Assembly (NCBI GenBank): GCA_025331565.1
Contig: JAFREQ010000049.1
Span: forward strand, 3,444,501-3,508,500
Direction: 5' to 3'
Source: Holacanthus passer
Taxonomy: Eukaryota > Chordata > Actinopteri > Pomacanthidae
Length of the DNA: 64,000 nt
Below, piece after piece: positions 21,812 to 37,000 of this stretch. The stretch's first letter is position 1; each line of letters begins with the position of its first letter. Under the pieces are notes generated by a model, which saw nothing but the letters and a program-made list of their open reading frames with translations, had not been told where the DNA came from and searched no databases. The position numbers and the translations under genes were made by a program.

Positions 21812-24500
21812 GGTAACTGTAACATACATTCATTCTGTAAGGCAAGCTAATGTACAGGCATGAACAGTATGTGGATTATAGACAACATAAAGGCAATCAA
21901 AACAGTGTCTATTTATACTTTGCATTTAATCTGCAATGTATTCATGGGGCATTCTGCAGCACAATAATAATATAAAGAGTACTGTCTAGACCTGCTCTAC
22001 ATGAAAAGTGTATATACAAATAAATTGAATTGAATTGAACTGAATCAGATAACTGTGAAAGATCAATAACAGATTAATTAGGGCCTACAGTATGTTTTAC
22101 TTTGGTGTATTTGTATGAAGTGTATACACAAACTCACAAACTTCATATACCAATACTGTTATAAACCAGAGGAGCTGAATACGGTCGAGCTGTGAAAGAA
22201 ATTTGGCATTTAATTTCCACACCCAAGGTTGTTTGCTCATACGTTTGCCTTCTTTACAAATAGGAACTAACAAAATGATGAGATGTTTACATTCCAAAAG
22301 CATCACGCAACCACCGTGGTTCATTGGCCATTAGAAGTATTTCAGAAATGTCTGAGTGAAACAGTGTCTACAATCATACATCATGAATTAAAAAGAGTGA
22401 AACAGAAATTGAGAAAAATGAACACACCAACTTTGTGCTATTGGCATAGTTAATTGTTAATTAGGATTAATTATGATACAATAATAAATACAATTAGTGA
22501 TATGGAAAGCCTGTATGGTTCATCTTTTTTTAATGAATATTAACATTCAAGGTGTTATGTCCTTGATTGTTGTATGTGGAATGTTGAGGGAAATAAAACA
22601 TTCCAGCCAATAAAATCATTAACACATTATCAGCGGTGTGTGCAGTCCAGCTACATTCCATAAACACTCCAAAGTCCAAGCTCACGTCTAAACCCAACCA
22701 GTCAATTACAGTGTTACAGTGCTCTGTGTTCTTTCACAAGATCATCTTACATAACAAAATAAATGACATCAACAATCAAAATGCTGTCAATCTATCAATT
22801 ATATTCAAAATGTCTGAGATAAAGATTTAACATTACTTGAAACTGCACACAGTAATATTTCCTCCCGCTCTAACAGCATGTTATTTCATTATTAACAATT
22901 TGAATACGTAATGGGAATTTTATGGGCAACTATTTAAAACCGCAGGGAATGATGGGATTCATTTAATGTCTAATATTGGATGGTAGCAAATGATTGTAGA
23001 AGGTCTGATATAAGTTCATGTGTTTTGCATTCCCTTTGGCTATGATTTCATTAACATAGTAGTATGGTCAAAAGAGTAATGTGAATGAATAAACAATAAA
23101 TAACAACTTTGTTGGTCTGACAGTCTCTGCGAAAAAACAAGCAAGGTGAGTAAGATCAACCTTACTCGCCTAACCTTGCTTAAACCTAAGATAGCCAACT
23201 GACAGATATTTTAATAAACCCCAGTCACTCATCAGGGCAGTGTAAATGACATCAGTAGACTTGGGTTAATAAAACACTCAGTTAACATCATACATTTCCC
23301 TTTAGTCTACAGTATCAAAGCTCATAGTTACATGAACTCCTAAAGTAAACAACTTAGTGTTAGCCTGATACAGCTAGGTAGATAAAGCTGGATAACACCT
23401 GTAAAATTATCTATAATAAACTACACAATACTCGGATACTAGTATAGTATAGTATAGTAGTAGACAGACATTATTACAATATGAGTAGGCTATTTAACTA
23501 CTACAATAATGACAATAATTAAGCCTACCTGTGTGTTTTACTTAGGCTTCTTGTTGTTTAGTTCAATTGCAGCCTCCGTTTAAATCTAAATGGTTCATTT
23601 GCATAGTAACAGTTTATCTTCCATGGTTACAACAGCCTGCATCGCCTTCAGGTTCTGTCAGAAGGTTCCAGGGATAGTGGGTCAGTGATCTATACTTCCA
23701 AACAAAATAACCCATCAATCACTGTCATTGTTAAATTGATATCTCAAATACATAGTGAAAACTAAATTAAATACATTTTAAGTTATCAGTATTTCCTGCT
23801 ACATGTTTGATAACATCAGTTTTACATTAATGTCCTGTATTTTGAATTATGTGAGAAGCATTCAAAATACTGAAACTCATATAATGTATAACTAACTTTA
23901 TTTTCTTTAATACGCTTTGTAAATATACATGGAAGTTCCAAAGAGGTATTCATCTGATAACATGAGACCCTGATGGGAAACAGCTTGTCACAAAACAGCA
24001 TTTAGAGTACAGCGATCTTGTAACAAAGAACAGGACGAGTATGAGCTTTTCACCAGAAAAGGAAGCAGAACAGATCAGTTAATCAACATCTACAACAGAT
24101 GCCCACTAATGGAGGAAATGGCAAACCTATCAGCCAGCATCCAATTAGAGTTCTGCAAATGAGCTGAGCACAGTGGGGCCCAACAGTGCTGAGGGTCGGA
24201 ACCTATTTATGGGTTCTGGCACATCAAATGCCTTGAAATCGTGAGCCAGGTGTGACTGTGTGGTTTGTGAGGTCATGTTGCGGACTGACTTCCAGAAACT
24301 GGTAAAAGTTGTTTCACTTTTCAAATAACAGTCATAACTGTCATACTTCTCATGTGCGATTTATGGGTGTTGGCAGGAATGCTGAGTCAACCTGTAGTCC
24401 TAGTTCTTGATTTACAAATGATCAAACATGACAACATGGCAGCTGTGGAGCGTTTTGTGATTGTAGTGTGATAGTAGTGTCTGTAAAAGTGCCATGAGGA
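21812..24500. other. Gene-free stretch upstream of fndc11
   Basis: AT-rich, no supported coding exon. It presumably contains the fndc11 promoter, which I cannot place. A short (ATAGT)n run lies at 23443-23462. Confidence 0.5.
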
Positions 24501-24503
24501 GGA

Positions 24504-24556
24504 TAAGATAAGATAAGATAAGATAAACCTTTATTCGTCCCACAGTGGGGAAATTC
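24504..24556 (-). repeat. LINE-type 3' tail with (TTATC)n
   Basis: Read on the minus strand it ends GAATAAAGGTTTATC followed by TTATC repeats, preceded by a CCCCACTGTGGG-type palindrome. It shares a 20-base stretch with the tail after the tRNA-Asp copy at 1896-1967. Confidence 0.7.
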
Positions 24557-25900
24557 ACAAGGATACAGGCTGCCTGCTTATTCACTGTAGCCCTGTGCTG
24601 CTGTTGGCTTTTCGAGCAGTATCAGGTGTATTCTGTTTTGCTGTTCTATTTTTCTGTTCAGTTGGGTTATGTTTTTCTGTTATGTGAGTTTTCTTTACAC
24701 TTCAACTTCAAGTTGGCTGCTAATAGAATAAAAAGAGCCTGCAGCCTGTGCAGCTGGTGTAGAACAAAGTTAGTTTCCTTCCGTGATTGCCATCTCTGGC
24801 ACTGGTGTCTTGGTCGCAGCTGCTCTGTAGCTGTTGTATTGACTCATAAAATAATAAATGTCACTGTTAACCTATGATCCCTGTCCTCAGAGCACCCACC
24901 TGTGCTCTCTGTTTATTTGCGATTTATCATCAGTGACAGTTTTTTTCTTTTTTCTATATGACTTGACTGTTTTTAATTTCACTTTACATCATGCAGTGTG
25001 GCCACCTGTTTTCTGTGTGGATGGTGGTGCCAATCACTTTAGTTCTGAATTCTGTCTAAGCGCTCACTATGAATTGTTACAGATCCTATGTATTGATTAT
25101 AGATATGCAACAAAGGCATAACACACAAATAAAACCACCATAATACATTTAAAAGTTTCCATATCCAACACATGCATGGTCTGAATGAACTACTTTTTCA
25201 ATACACAGACTAATACTTAAATATAAATGTGTAACGTGTAATGCTTTGTTTGTTATGCCATCCCACAGCTACAAAGGATTGGCCAAAATTGACAATGATT
25301 TGTCACCACCTAGTGGTTAAATCTGAGATTTTGTTGGAGACAGACTGGTGAGTACGTTAAATGATGTTACCATAGACTGTATAAAACATATAACGGTATC
25401 TAGTATTTTATTTCTAATTAGACTATGATCTTGTAAAATAGCGTCATACAGTGCATTAGGATCTCTATCTGGTTTCTAATTAGAGTATCATTTTGGTATA
25501 ATAGTGTACTATGTTGTGTTATAAGTTTGACTTTTGGTGTCTTATTAGTGTACCATAAAATAAGGTGCAACCAAAATTGTAGCCTTACCTTTTTTAAAAA
25601 CAATCTATTCAGTGGATCTGGGTCTTAGCTATGTATAACAAAGGAAGGAAACTGTTCCACTAGAATCCATTGCATTATAATTACATTCATGGGTAGTTAC
25701 ATTGATGTCCGCCATTCTCTTTTATACTAACTTAGTTAATATCAAGTACAGATCATTTACAGTTAGTATGTAGTAAGGAGATGGGACTCAGCATGTGTCT
25801 TCAGGGCTCTACAAAACATCAGGTCTGAGGTTACAAATGGCCAGGTTTGTTAAGCATAAGTTGAGTATACGTTATTTAAATGCTCCAGAGTTTAATGTGG
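24557..25900. other. Gene-free stretch
   Basis: Chance open frames only; nothing recognised. Confidence 0.5.
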
Positions 25901-26059
25901 CAGTGTTTTTTAGGTGATGACTGTTTCTGGTTTCTCTCTCAAAAAACAGAAAAATTTCCGTAGTGCGGGGAGATGCCTTACCTTCTGTGGCCCTTTTGAC
26001 CTGTGGTGTTCCCCAAGGCTTCATAATTGCCCCCTGTTTGTTCTGTGTATACATGCTGC

Positions 26060-26190
26060 CACAGAACATATCAGATCCATAGACAGGGCTCTGCTGGCTG
26101 TTCCTAAATCCCAGTTCAAAACTAAAGGTGACTGGGCTTTTGCAGTCAGGACCCCTCAGCTGTGGAACTCCCTGCCTGAGGATCTGAGTC
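26060..26190 (+). pseudogene. LINE reverse-transcriptase C-terminal remnant
   Basis: Reads SIDRALLAVPKSQFKTKGDW then [17 protein letters not shown], a pattern common at the C terminus of fish L2/CR1-like LINE ORF2 (RALLxVPRSRxKTKGDRAFA...LWNSLP). Only this fragment is recognisable. Confidence 0.65.
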
Positions 26191-26259
26191 TATTTCAAAT
26201 GTGTCCTATCTGTTTTATTACTATAATTTTTTTTTTTTATTTTTATTGATTCTAATTTT

Positions 26260-29200
26260 GTATTATTTTTAATAGTAAGTAGGAAAATAAAGTAAATAGT
26301 AATAGTAATTGGTTTTAATCATTTGTTCAACCATAGCGAGATGAGAAACCACTGGAGGTCATCAAAAACAAGATTTTCAGGTGACATTAATCTAAAGGTC
26401 TATGGGCAAAGTCGGGCAATCACTACAGGACTAAAAGCTTAGTGTGAAAAGGTAGAAATACATTTGTCTAACCTGGAGGTTTGTTTGCAATTTATCTGAC
26501 TGTCTGACTGCTCCTGGTTGTTGCCCCATCTGACTTCCTTTTAGGAATGTTGCTGCATTCCCAGATGATGGTCAGATGGTCACTACAAGAAAGACCCAAA
26601 TTGCTAAAGTACTCTATATTATCCTGTCTCAATTCATCCCTGTAACTGGCTGGAGCTCTCATTATACTCACGAATTCCATTTTTCCTCACCAACTGGAGC
26701 CTGGACTAATCTGAATGTGAATCTGTTTAATCCGCAAAAGCAGCTATTATTTGTGCAATAATGAGTCTCTTCACACACAGATAAAGCTCTGAATGTCCTC
26801 TTTGTGTCTTCTGTCTAGAGTTCCAAGCTTTAGAGAAAAGTTTTGAAAGAGATGACAGCTTAAGCCTGGCAGGTTTACACATGACTAGATGATTCCATTC
26901 AGATCAAACTGTATTTCAGGTCCTGTGTGCATATATTGTCATGATAGACACTTTCACACTTTTTCTGACTGCTTTGCTTCAGAATAATGTGTAGAGAAAG
27001 CATCACAACTCTCAGCCCACCACCAAAATCGCTCTGTCACATTTCAGTTTAACATAAAATGAATTTCCATTTCCCCTCAGTCGACCTCACTCATTTTTCC
27101 ACATCTGTCCACCAAAGACAGACCACCAGTGTTTTCACCTGGCTCTGAAACTAGTTGTTGCAGTGATTTAGCAAGAGGTATGTAAACATAAATTACTCAT
27201 TCGGCCTAAAATACACTCAAGCATCTGCTGATACAATAACAACAGTTCTCTATGCGAGACGATATCCATGAGTTACCTCTTCCTCACCACAGGTCACTTC
27301 AGATGAGCTATTTCTCATGCTTGGTTTTCCACACACTGGCAAATCTGCAGAACCAGGCAGACTATATTTATGCTGGAATGAGTCACTGTATCTTGATTTG
27401 AAACTCTGCAGGAACATGAACGTTTAAGCAGGCTCGAAGCTTGCCACAGCATGTTATTATGAATTTATGGGTTTTAAAATCTTTTAAAGCTGACTGGATC
27501 TCTTTATTTCATCATACAAACTTGTGACAATGCATTCTTTCATACCACTCACGCCATTCTGCCTATTATGCTATGAAATAAAAATGTGATATTATTCATA
27601 TTCACTCCAAGAGGCATTTAGCAGGTCACGGACATGCAGAACTGTACTTACATACATTTACAGATGTAGATAGGGCTACATATTTGTGCATTTTTAATTT
27701 CAAGTTCTTTTTAAATAAAATTCTTCACGCACAATTTCATGTTATAGCAATGAAATTGTATTTCTTTGTGTCATTTTTATATGTAGCAGGTATATTAATA
27801 TTTCAGCTTTAGAACCAAGTCTTGCTTTTAAGATATTATATTAACCAAAACATGTAAAATTTATTTGCCATAACTGTGATGGAATATCTGCATGTATCCA
27901 TTTAACTTAAAAATAAAAATGACAGGGCAGTGTCAGATTGCCTGTATACAATTTATTAGACTTTTCTTCTGTTTCAATACAAACATTTTGTTACTGCATA
28001 ATAAACTGGAATATGTCATGCAAATGGATGAATTACTAGTTAGATTTCTAAGATGAAGATGATGAAGATGAAGCCTATTTTTCTATGAGGGAGTCGCTGT
28101 TTTGTCTCATACACGCATTTAATACACAGTCCTGCCAATGGTATCACACTATTCCACCGATTGACAGGTTGTATTGATATGCCAAGAAACATGAATATAA
28201 ACAATGCAGGTTTCAAACTTTGTAGAAAAATCAGTGTTGTAGATGTTTTATGAGGAAAGAAATGCCTTCAACCTGTTTGTTAGACCTCAAGGATACACAC
28301 AATGCCTTTTGATGAGTAATGCTCAATGTAAACATTACTTAACTCTGTGTTTAACCTTGATGTGCTCATTCACACACCAGTGTGTCCCATATGTGAAATA
28401 CATCAACACACAGTACCCAACCTGCACTAATATTAATCCTCTGAAGCAGCATTCAGAGCTAAGCGTATTCCAAAATTCAAGACAGTCAACTGTACAGTGC
28501 CAGTCCTGTTGTTGGAAGTAATGCACCTACTGGCTGGTTTTAGGACATACATTAATCAGTAGACACAAAGACGTTGAAGTTTATGACAGCATGTCATATT
28601 AATCGTTCATTTCCAAACACACAGTTATGACAGAACTTCCACGGGTCGTTATCACTTGATGTCAACAATCTGTACTTCATAATCAGACTGAAAGTAATTG
28701 CAATTCTGGCATTGTCAAGATAAGTATCTAATATCAAACTTTTTATCAATCATTTTGACAAATGCATTCCATTCTTAAAAAATCTTATTAGACAGATCCT
28801 GAACAGGAACCCCATGCTGAAGACTACTGCCAGGAGCTGATTCCAGATTGTTCTCCTAATGAAACTCCTCCACCTGCTGACAGAAAGCAAGAATGGCGGT
28901 AAAACAGGAGTAGGATTGCACTTCCCCAGCTGATTGTGTTGCTGTGTATTTGTTTGCTTCCATCCTGACTGGGGACTGCCTTTTTGTTAAACCAGTGATC
29001 TGGTTCTGTAAATGGGAGTGAATTGCGCAGGAACATCATGAACCTTTTTTGCAACAGTCAAGCATTTAATCACGTTGGCACAAACATATTTGCAACAGTC
29101 AAGCAGTTTCCCACGTAGGCACAAAAGCATGAATTTTCCATTACAAACACATTGTCACTTCTTACAACAACAAAAAATGAATAAAACATGTGTTATCTAT

Positions 29201-31029
29201 CAGTAAATCAAACCACCAAATGACCATGTGGCATTTAAACATGTGTGACTTTTGCACATACTTACAAAGTTTTTATTGCAACTTAAAACAACAAAATAAT
29301 GATTCAAAGTCAGCAAACACTGGTGTGAGTTTCACAAATTTGGCAATGTTACCACTGGTCAATGGTAATAATATGTTTATCATATCCTAATTTTATTCTG
29401 TGTATTAGTGACACGATGGGTATAAGTGTATTAAGTATACTGTATAATGTAGTGTAAGTGTAAATTTATTTGTTGATCATACTGTGTTGCTTTAATATGG
29501 GACCCCAGGAAAAGTAGTGGTTAGTGTAATTGTGCTACATGAAAGCATTTTTTACCTGCATGGTGTAACTCTATATGGGGTGGTATATTAGAGGCTGCAC
29601 AAAAAATGTAAGAATGAACTATGGAATTTTTTTGTATTCAATTCTGGCTAAAGCAATCGTCAGCTAATATGCAGGCATATTTAGGCTTAATCTTTCAACA
29701 GGTGTCAAGGCCTTCAAAGGAGGAAAAATCTAGTGACAGTGAGTGTGCATGTGTGACATACTCGGGATGGCTATGGCTCATGGAAAAATCTTGACTCTCT
29801 CCAATCTAAACCACAGCCAACAACTTCAACAAATCTGAACTTAAGCTTGTGTTTACTGAGTTATGATCTCTTGTAGGAGTTTACCAACACCAAGAGGTCA
29901 CACGATAGCACTGTTAGCCACATCATCATCAGTGGGGCTTAGAGTGGATGAATGTTTCCCACCATGCTCATGCACTATTTCAGGGGTCTTTTGTTTTCTT
30001 CAGACCAAGGGTAACTAACCTACATGCACTTCAGCGTTTCTTTGATTGTGCAACAGCTTCCTGTGTGATAGACATGAAGCTACCAAGTGACCTATTTACT
30101 GACTGAAAGCCAAATTAAAAGCATGAAAAAAGTATTTCTTGGGGGAAAAAAAGTTTTTCGGCTGTTCTCTCTCTTACTTTTATACACATCTCAGTACAGT
30201 CTGACTACACAATGTGCCTCAATGTCACTGAAAATGACAAATGAATTAACAAAACAAGTACAGAAAAAGAATATGTGAATAATGAAGTTAATAAAACATG
30301 GATAGGATAATCACAAAAAAGCAAAATGAAGAGAAGAAGCAATTATATTAGGGTATTTATCTTATGCATGTGTAGTGAGATGGTAAATGACAGCTGTAAT
30401 GGTTTAACATCAAACTTAGGCCTAAAGATTGCAAAACATAATGGAAGCAAGTTTCTTCTTATTATTCACTATTTCCAATATTATACAGACTAAATGATCA
30501 GTCAAAAAAATATATCGATTGTAATTATGATTACTGCGATGATCATAAATAGCAGCCTTAAACTAGGCCAATCAATGTATAGATAAAATATATTAGATTC
30601 GATTAATATGTTACATTTTAATGTTGAATATCAAAAATAAATAAAAGTTTCTAATAATGATAAAGTTTATAAATGGATTTCTAAACAGAGTAGATCAGTG
30701 CACATGGCGCACTGGCTGGGTCGCTGTACAGTTCGCTACAGGTCAGCGTCATGATGACGTCACCCCGCCTGACGCGCTCACAGGGGCGCTGAGGAGAGAA
30801 ATCATACTGTAATTCACAAACCTCCCACACTGAGCTGTTTTCCTGTTCAAGACTCACACTGTGTATGATCCAGTCTGGCTGTTCGTGCCCTGTCCTGTCC
30901 AGCTGACTCACAGTGTGTTCACCTGGTCTGGCTCAAGTCCACCGTGGAGGGACGGAGGAGACACACCGGGCAGACAGACGGGGATTCAGGGACTGTCCGC
31001 TCCTGGAGGGTTACTGACACCGGGCAGAC
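26260..31029. other. Gene-free stretch up to serinc3
   Basis: Long AT-rich interval with chance frames only. The last 300 bases are richer in CpG and form the likely serinc3 promoter. Confidence 0.5.
30755..30762. promoter_or_regulatory. Palindromic CRE (TGACGTCA) in the serinc3 promoter region
   Basis: Consensus CREB/ATF site about 270 bases upstream of the serinc3 start codon, inside a CpG-richer segment (about 30700-31040). Confidence 0.45.
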
Positions 31030-34000
31030 ATGGGGGCTGTTCTGGGGGCCTTCTCCTTGGCAAGCTGGGTAAGTTCTCATATCCTCATATTTCAATTGAT
31101 GGGAAAAGACACGATAACGTCTTGAGGAGTAATGAGCAACAGGTCGCTCCACAGTACAGTACAAACTGCTGTCTTACCATCGTACGCCAAACTCCATTCA
31201 AATATCTGCTGTTTTAATCCCTCGTCCTCCTCTACTCGGGTTTGGTTCTTTGGGGCTACTTTTACCACAAATCACTGCTTTTGGCTGCAGATAGACTGTA
31301 GCTTCAACTTCTACATGAACAACTTATGATTTACTAAGGATTACCGGTTAATTCCTCACTCACATGATTCACTTCAGCAGTATATATTCGAGCAGTATTT
31401 TAATAACGGTTGCGCACTGCTTCACTTCCGTCCGCCACCCTGCTAGCTTAAATTGGCCAAACAATATTTTATTAGCCCAACTTTTCGTAATGGTTTATTG
31501 AAGAAGACGCTTATACCGGAATCTCTGTTAACACTTTACGGAGGCATTTCAGATTGTTATCAGCATATCTTTGCATAATGTATGTGCTAACAGGTGCATG
31601 ACCTAATTAAAATGCGTTTTTATATTCCCATAAAGAGAACAGAGAGGTTATTCCTGTTGACTGTCAGTGCGGTGTTACAGAAACTGGTTGCTAACCTGCT
31701 ACATGCGCGTCTCTGTTATTAACAACAGACAAAACAAAGCAAAGCAAAGGGTTAATCATAACACACTTGGCCATCTGCTTGCACGTGATTAATTGGATTA
31801 ACTCTGCTTTGTTGCCTTGTTGTTAAACCACAACAAGCGCCATATTATAGTCAACATATGGGTGCAGGTCATGATAACAGCATGCATTTATGCAAAGGCA
31901 AGAGCAGAACAGCATACATTGAAACTACAAGCAGGGAGCGGATCGATTTCAGAGGAATGATTAGGATTAGGAATAATACGACAAGAACATCTTGGATAAG
32001 GATGAAAGGCTTAAGGTTCCAGACAACACAAAAGCTCCACTCAATTATTTTATCTAATAGTTTAACAACTTCACAACTTATGTAAAGTGTCAAAAAGACA
32101 CACAAGCATACATCACAAGTTGCCCAATAATCAAATATTCCAGGAACTGATTTTCAAAAAGAGAAATGGAAAAAAAAACTTCATTTCTAAAGCTGACCAG
32201 CAAATATTTGGGAGTTTTACTAGGTGAATAAATTCATCAGTTAATAGATTATGGATTGTCATCAGTTTGAAAAATAAATGAATAATTTCTTTGTCCTGTC
32301 TGTCCTTTGCAATAGATGATTGTCAGTGCTGAAAGAAATATGAAGACCATGCTTCTGTTGATTTTACACTAATAAACAGATTTAGTTTTACTTGGTGAGG
32401 GGCAGGGCAGAGTGTGGCCTGGTTGGTCATGTGCTGACTGCATGTTATCTGGCACACATTACCACGACCTAGTCTGTGGTTGTACTTAGTCGACCTTGTC
32501 TGGCTGGCAGGGGTATTAACTTGTTTGCTATCATCTGGGCCTCCTGATCCTTTGACTCCACTGAGATGTCAGTGTAGGAGAGAGAGACTGAAGCGGCGTA
32601 GATAGTGGTTGTTATAGAAAAGAATACACGGGCTATTTAAGTAGGTCACTGAGCTGTCTGTTTTTAACTTTCATTTTCAAGTGAAAGTTGAAATAGGCCC
32701 TTACTTGTCCTCTCCAAAGGGACTCACCATCTGACTCAGATATGTCCCTCAGTTTGACAATATGTGTTTTTCTGTAGTTTACAAACCTGCTTCCACATCA
32801 GAATCAGTGCTCTTGCAATTGAAAATTATGTTGTTTTTTTTCCACTTCATTTTTGACCGAACATAGCAAAACATTGTGTTTAGTTTGACCACTATTGTAG
32901 AAACAGAGAACACAGTTACTGTGGTGCAACTTTACAACAAGGAAAAGGAAATAAAGGAAATACACACCTCAAACAGCCTTTGAAGGGCAGGACTGCCAGT
33001 ATTCTACCTTTTTCCTTTTGTCAACAATCCCATGAAAAGACGGATAACAACAATGAGTTGATCCTACTAACAAGCACAGTGTGTGAATTCAAAGTTTAAT
33101 TTATATTATTCATGGCATTAGTGCAAAACACATCCTTACTGCCCTTCACCGGTTGCCTGTGAGTTTTAGAATTGATTTTAAGATTCTACTGCTTGTTTTC
33201 AAAGCCTTGAACAGTCTTGCTCCTGTCTATATCTGTGATTTGTTGACTCCCTATAAGCCAGACCGATGCTTGAGATCCTCTGACAGGGACCTACTAATGG
33301 TTCCAAAATCAAGACTTTGGGCCTTTGTTGTCTGGGCCCCTCAGCTGTGGAACTCCCTGCCTGAGGATCTCAGACAAGCAAACTTGGTATCCTCTTTCAA
33401 GTCTCCTCTTAAAACTCACTTTTATCATTTGGCTTTTCTCAGCTGATGTATTTTATTTGCCGTTAATTAGTGTTGTTTTTAATGTAAAGCACTTTGTAAC
33501 TCTGTTTTGAAAAGGGCTATACAAGTACATCTATTTTTGTTATTATCAGCATCAGTGAAGCATGCAGTTATAGACTTATTCTTCATTATATTCTGTCTTG
33601 CAGCACTTGTTACAACTTGTTTTGGGTGAGGCCACAAACCTCCTGACCCACACAGTGAAATGGCAAAATACAGACACATTTGTACACATAGATTTATACA
33701 GATGCATTTGCAGGGCATTGTCATGGCACCTCAGTTTACCACTCACTTTAAATAGACAATTCAAACCTTGAAGGCCTGTATAGGTTGCCAATAGTGTAGA
33801 CTGTGGTCTTATTTTGATAACTGAGAAAATGCCTCAAAATATTTTAAGCTAAATTATAAATGTGAAAATTTTCATCCCAATCTCAAAATCCCAATTTGAT
33901 TAGATTTTAAAGTTTTACAGTGACACAACAAATAACCATGGCTGCAATCAGCATCTCAATGTCTGTCTATAGACTCAGGACTCAGACTCAGGAAATTTGG

Positions 34001-37000
34001 TGCTACTATACTACATTAAAAAAAATCTTACGTTCCTTTCTAGAGCTGCGACTCACTATTATTGTTGATAAAACAAAAGGCATTTATCAGAAATCATCAC
34101 TAAAGTTTTTACATTTTTAATTTACGATTATAGAAGACAAAGAAAATAGCAAATATTTGTATCTCAGAAGCTGGAATTGTTGAATTTTGGGCATTTTTGC
34201 TTCAGCAATGTTACTCTCATCGCAGATAAATGTTCTGTTCATAAACAGTTTGTTTCAGCAATATTCCCTGCCTCCAGTTCATCAGTCATTACCTTCTTTT
34301 CTGAACAACCCTGTTGTAAGACACTCTATGAATATCAATATGTGTACATACTGTACTGTATACTACTAACTGTTTTGCATAATTTATTTGCCATGACCAT
34401 GATCCACATTACCAGAAGAAATATTGACAGATATTTTGGACGTTGCATGGAAATAAAATATGATATGAGTTCTTTATGTCAGATTGAGTTCTAAAATCTT
34501 ATAATAGTTTAGCCTTTTCATCTTTCTTTCATTTTCCAATCGATAAAGATTGTAGAAGCAGACTTTCAGAGTTTCAGTATTTGATGATAGCAAAACAGAT
34601 AACTGGCAATACATCTTGTCCATTAATTTAGTGAGTACACATCCTCCTGCCCATCCCCAGTCTGATCATCATTTCATTCTGTAACCATGACTCCAACCAT
34701 TGACATGCAAAGTCATCTTAACTGTTCTTTATCCTAGAAGATATTCTCTTTTCTTCATCCTATGAGAATCTTACTCCCCCTAACCCTGAAAAAACAGGTC
34801 AAGGTCTTTAACCTAACCATGTACTGTTGGTAGATTAGTTCAAAAGTTGAAGTGAAGAATAACTAAATAACAAAGTTATTCAAGGCTTTAGTTCAGACAC
34901 GGACCAAAAGTCAGTGATCGTCAGATGACATTGCCTTGACAAATGACTTTCAGATGATGATTTATTTATGATTCATCATGTCCTGTCATATCCAATTTAC
35001 CATATTTAGAAGCAGAAAAAAGCTATTATCGCCAAGAACAGAATGACATGGGAAAGTTTTTTATGCTCTGATGTCTCTCCCACTCCTCACAGGATGGGAA
35101 CATTGGTTACTGTAAAAGAACAAAGAACCACCACCAAAGTTTAATAAAATGTACACATACTTGCCGGAAAACTTTTGCATTTGAAACATTTGAAATTGTT
35201 GAAATACTGAAACTGGGGCTGAAGAGTTAATCAAAATATTACAATACAAACTCTAAGCCAAAGAGCAATATCCAAATCACAGACCCTGAATTTTTTTTGA
35301 TAAATGTAAAATATGTGACAAACAGTTTTATGGGAATACTGTGCTGCTGCAGAGATGCCCTGGCCTACAAATCTTGTTCTCCAGAAAATATGTGTGTTTG
35401 GTACGGACCCCAAAAATTGAGTTTTTTCAGTGAAATTGAAAATTATGATGCAAAAATTATCGTTCCCACTAATTGTGAGTCATACCACAATTGTATCTGT
35501 CAAAAAAACGCTATATGATTTTTTAAACCATATTTTGCTGCTTTAACTGAAACATTTGTAGTTGTAGTTGCGATGAAAAAAAACACTAAAATAAGTTGGA
35601 TTAGCAGTTAAAATGAAAGTGCTGAAATTAGTTGAAGATGGAAGTTCAAGCATTACATTTGTACCAGTTCAAGTATGTCAAGTGAGAAACAATGTCACTT
35701 GTGTCAGCTGAAGTGGGAGCAATGAAAGCAGGCAAAGTAAATTGGGTATGAACAGTGAAAGTGTGATTGTGTGAGTTAGACGAGCTGATGAAATTTGCAC
35801 TATGTTTTTGTTGTGGTTCAAAAGTGAATACCTGAAACCTGTCATTTGAAGAGTAAGAGATTAAAACAAAGTGACAACTTAAAGGAAAAACAGCTTCAAC
35901 GTTCCTTGTCATAGATTTTCCAAGTGAGTTGAACTTTACTGGAGAGTTGAACAAAAGATATTCCATGATCTGGTGTTTTGATGATGGTGATGGCGTAACA
36001 TGTTGGACTGAGATATGTTGAGGATGATTTGTATCATACAGTACATCTGCATGGTAGCATCTGCAGTTGTTTTGTTCCTCTTTTTTTGTTTTTAGGATTT
36101 TTCTTGAATTTGTTACCAGTTTTTAGATGTTGTCCCTTTCACAGGTGGATGCTGAATTGTGTGATTGTGTTTGTGCTCAGGTGCCGTGCCTGTGCAGCAG
36201 TGCAACCTGTTTGATGTGCAGCTGCTGTCCAACCATCAGGAACTCCACGGTGACCAGGATCATCTACGCCTTCATCTTGCTACTGGGGACCATCGTCGCC
36301 TGCATCATGCTGTCGCCGGGTGTAGATGAACAGCTAAAAAGGGTATGAGTGGACCAAGGAAATACAGTAACAGACATTTCTATTCACAGTAGCAATTTAT
36401 GATTGTCACATTTGTTGCTGATTTCCTGTTGATGATGATGATTTAGTGTATCTGTTGACATTAATACTGCATCTAAAACATGCTTGTCAAGTGTGCAGTT
36501 TTCTGTCATTACTCTGTTTTGGGCCATGCACTCAACAAATTGCTCATATTTCACCATACCATGTATATAGATGCTTTGAAAAGTTAAAACCTGAATTCCT
36601 GTGTTGTAATTTGCTGTAGATCCCAGGCTTCTGTGAAGATGGGGCTGGCTCCTCTATCCCTGGCCTACAGGTTGATGTCAACTGTCAGTGGTTTGTGGGC
36701 TACAAGGCAGTGTACCGCATCTGCTTTGGCATGACCATGTGGTTCCTGGTTTTTTCCATTCTTATGATAAATATCAAAACCAGCAAAGACCCCCGGGCTG
36801 CCATCCACAATGGGTAAGCACTACAATGACACCAGCAACACATACATACATACATACACTTTATGTGTGAAACAAAACAAACTTTCTCTTTCCTCTCCAG
36901 CCTAGGTCAGAGGTGTTAAGTTAGTTATACAACATGTCTTGCAGTAGATGGCCTTTGTCCTGCACTCACCCTTGCAGTCTACTGCTGCAACATTTATTTT

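Noticed and set aside
24545..25121. Two 87-110-codon plus-strand frames after the LINE tail
   Set aside because: Translations are Phe/Leu/Cys-rich and AT-driven with no domain; treated as chance frames.
30681..30911. 76-codon minus-strand frame upstream of serinc3
   Set aside because: No recognised domain, start context or exon structure; it lies in the CpG-richer promoter region.
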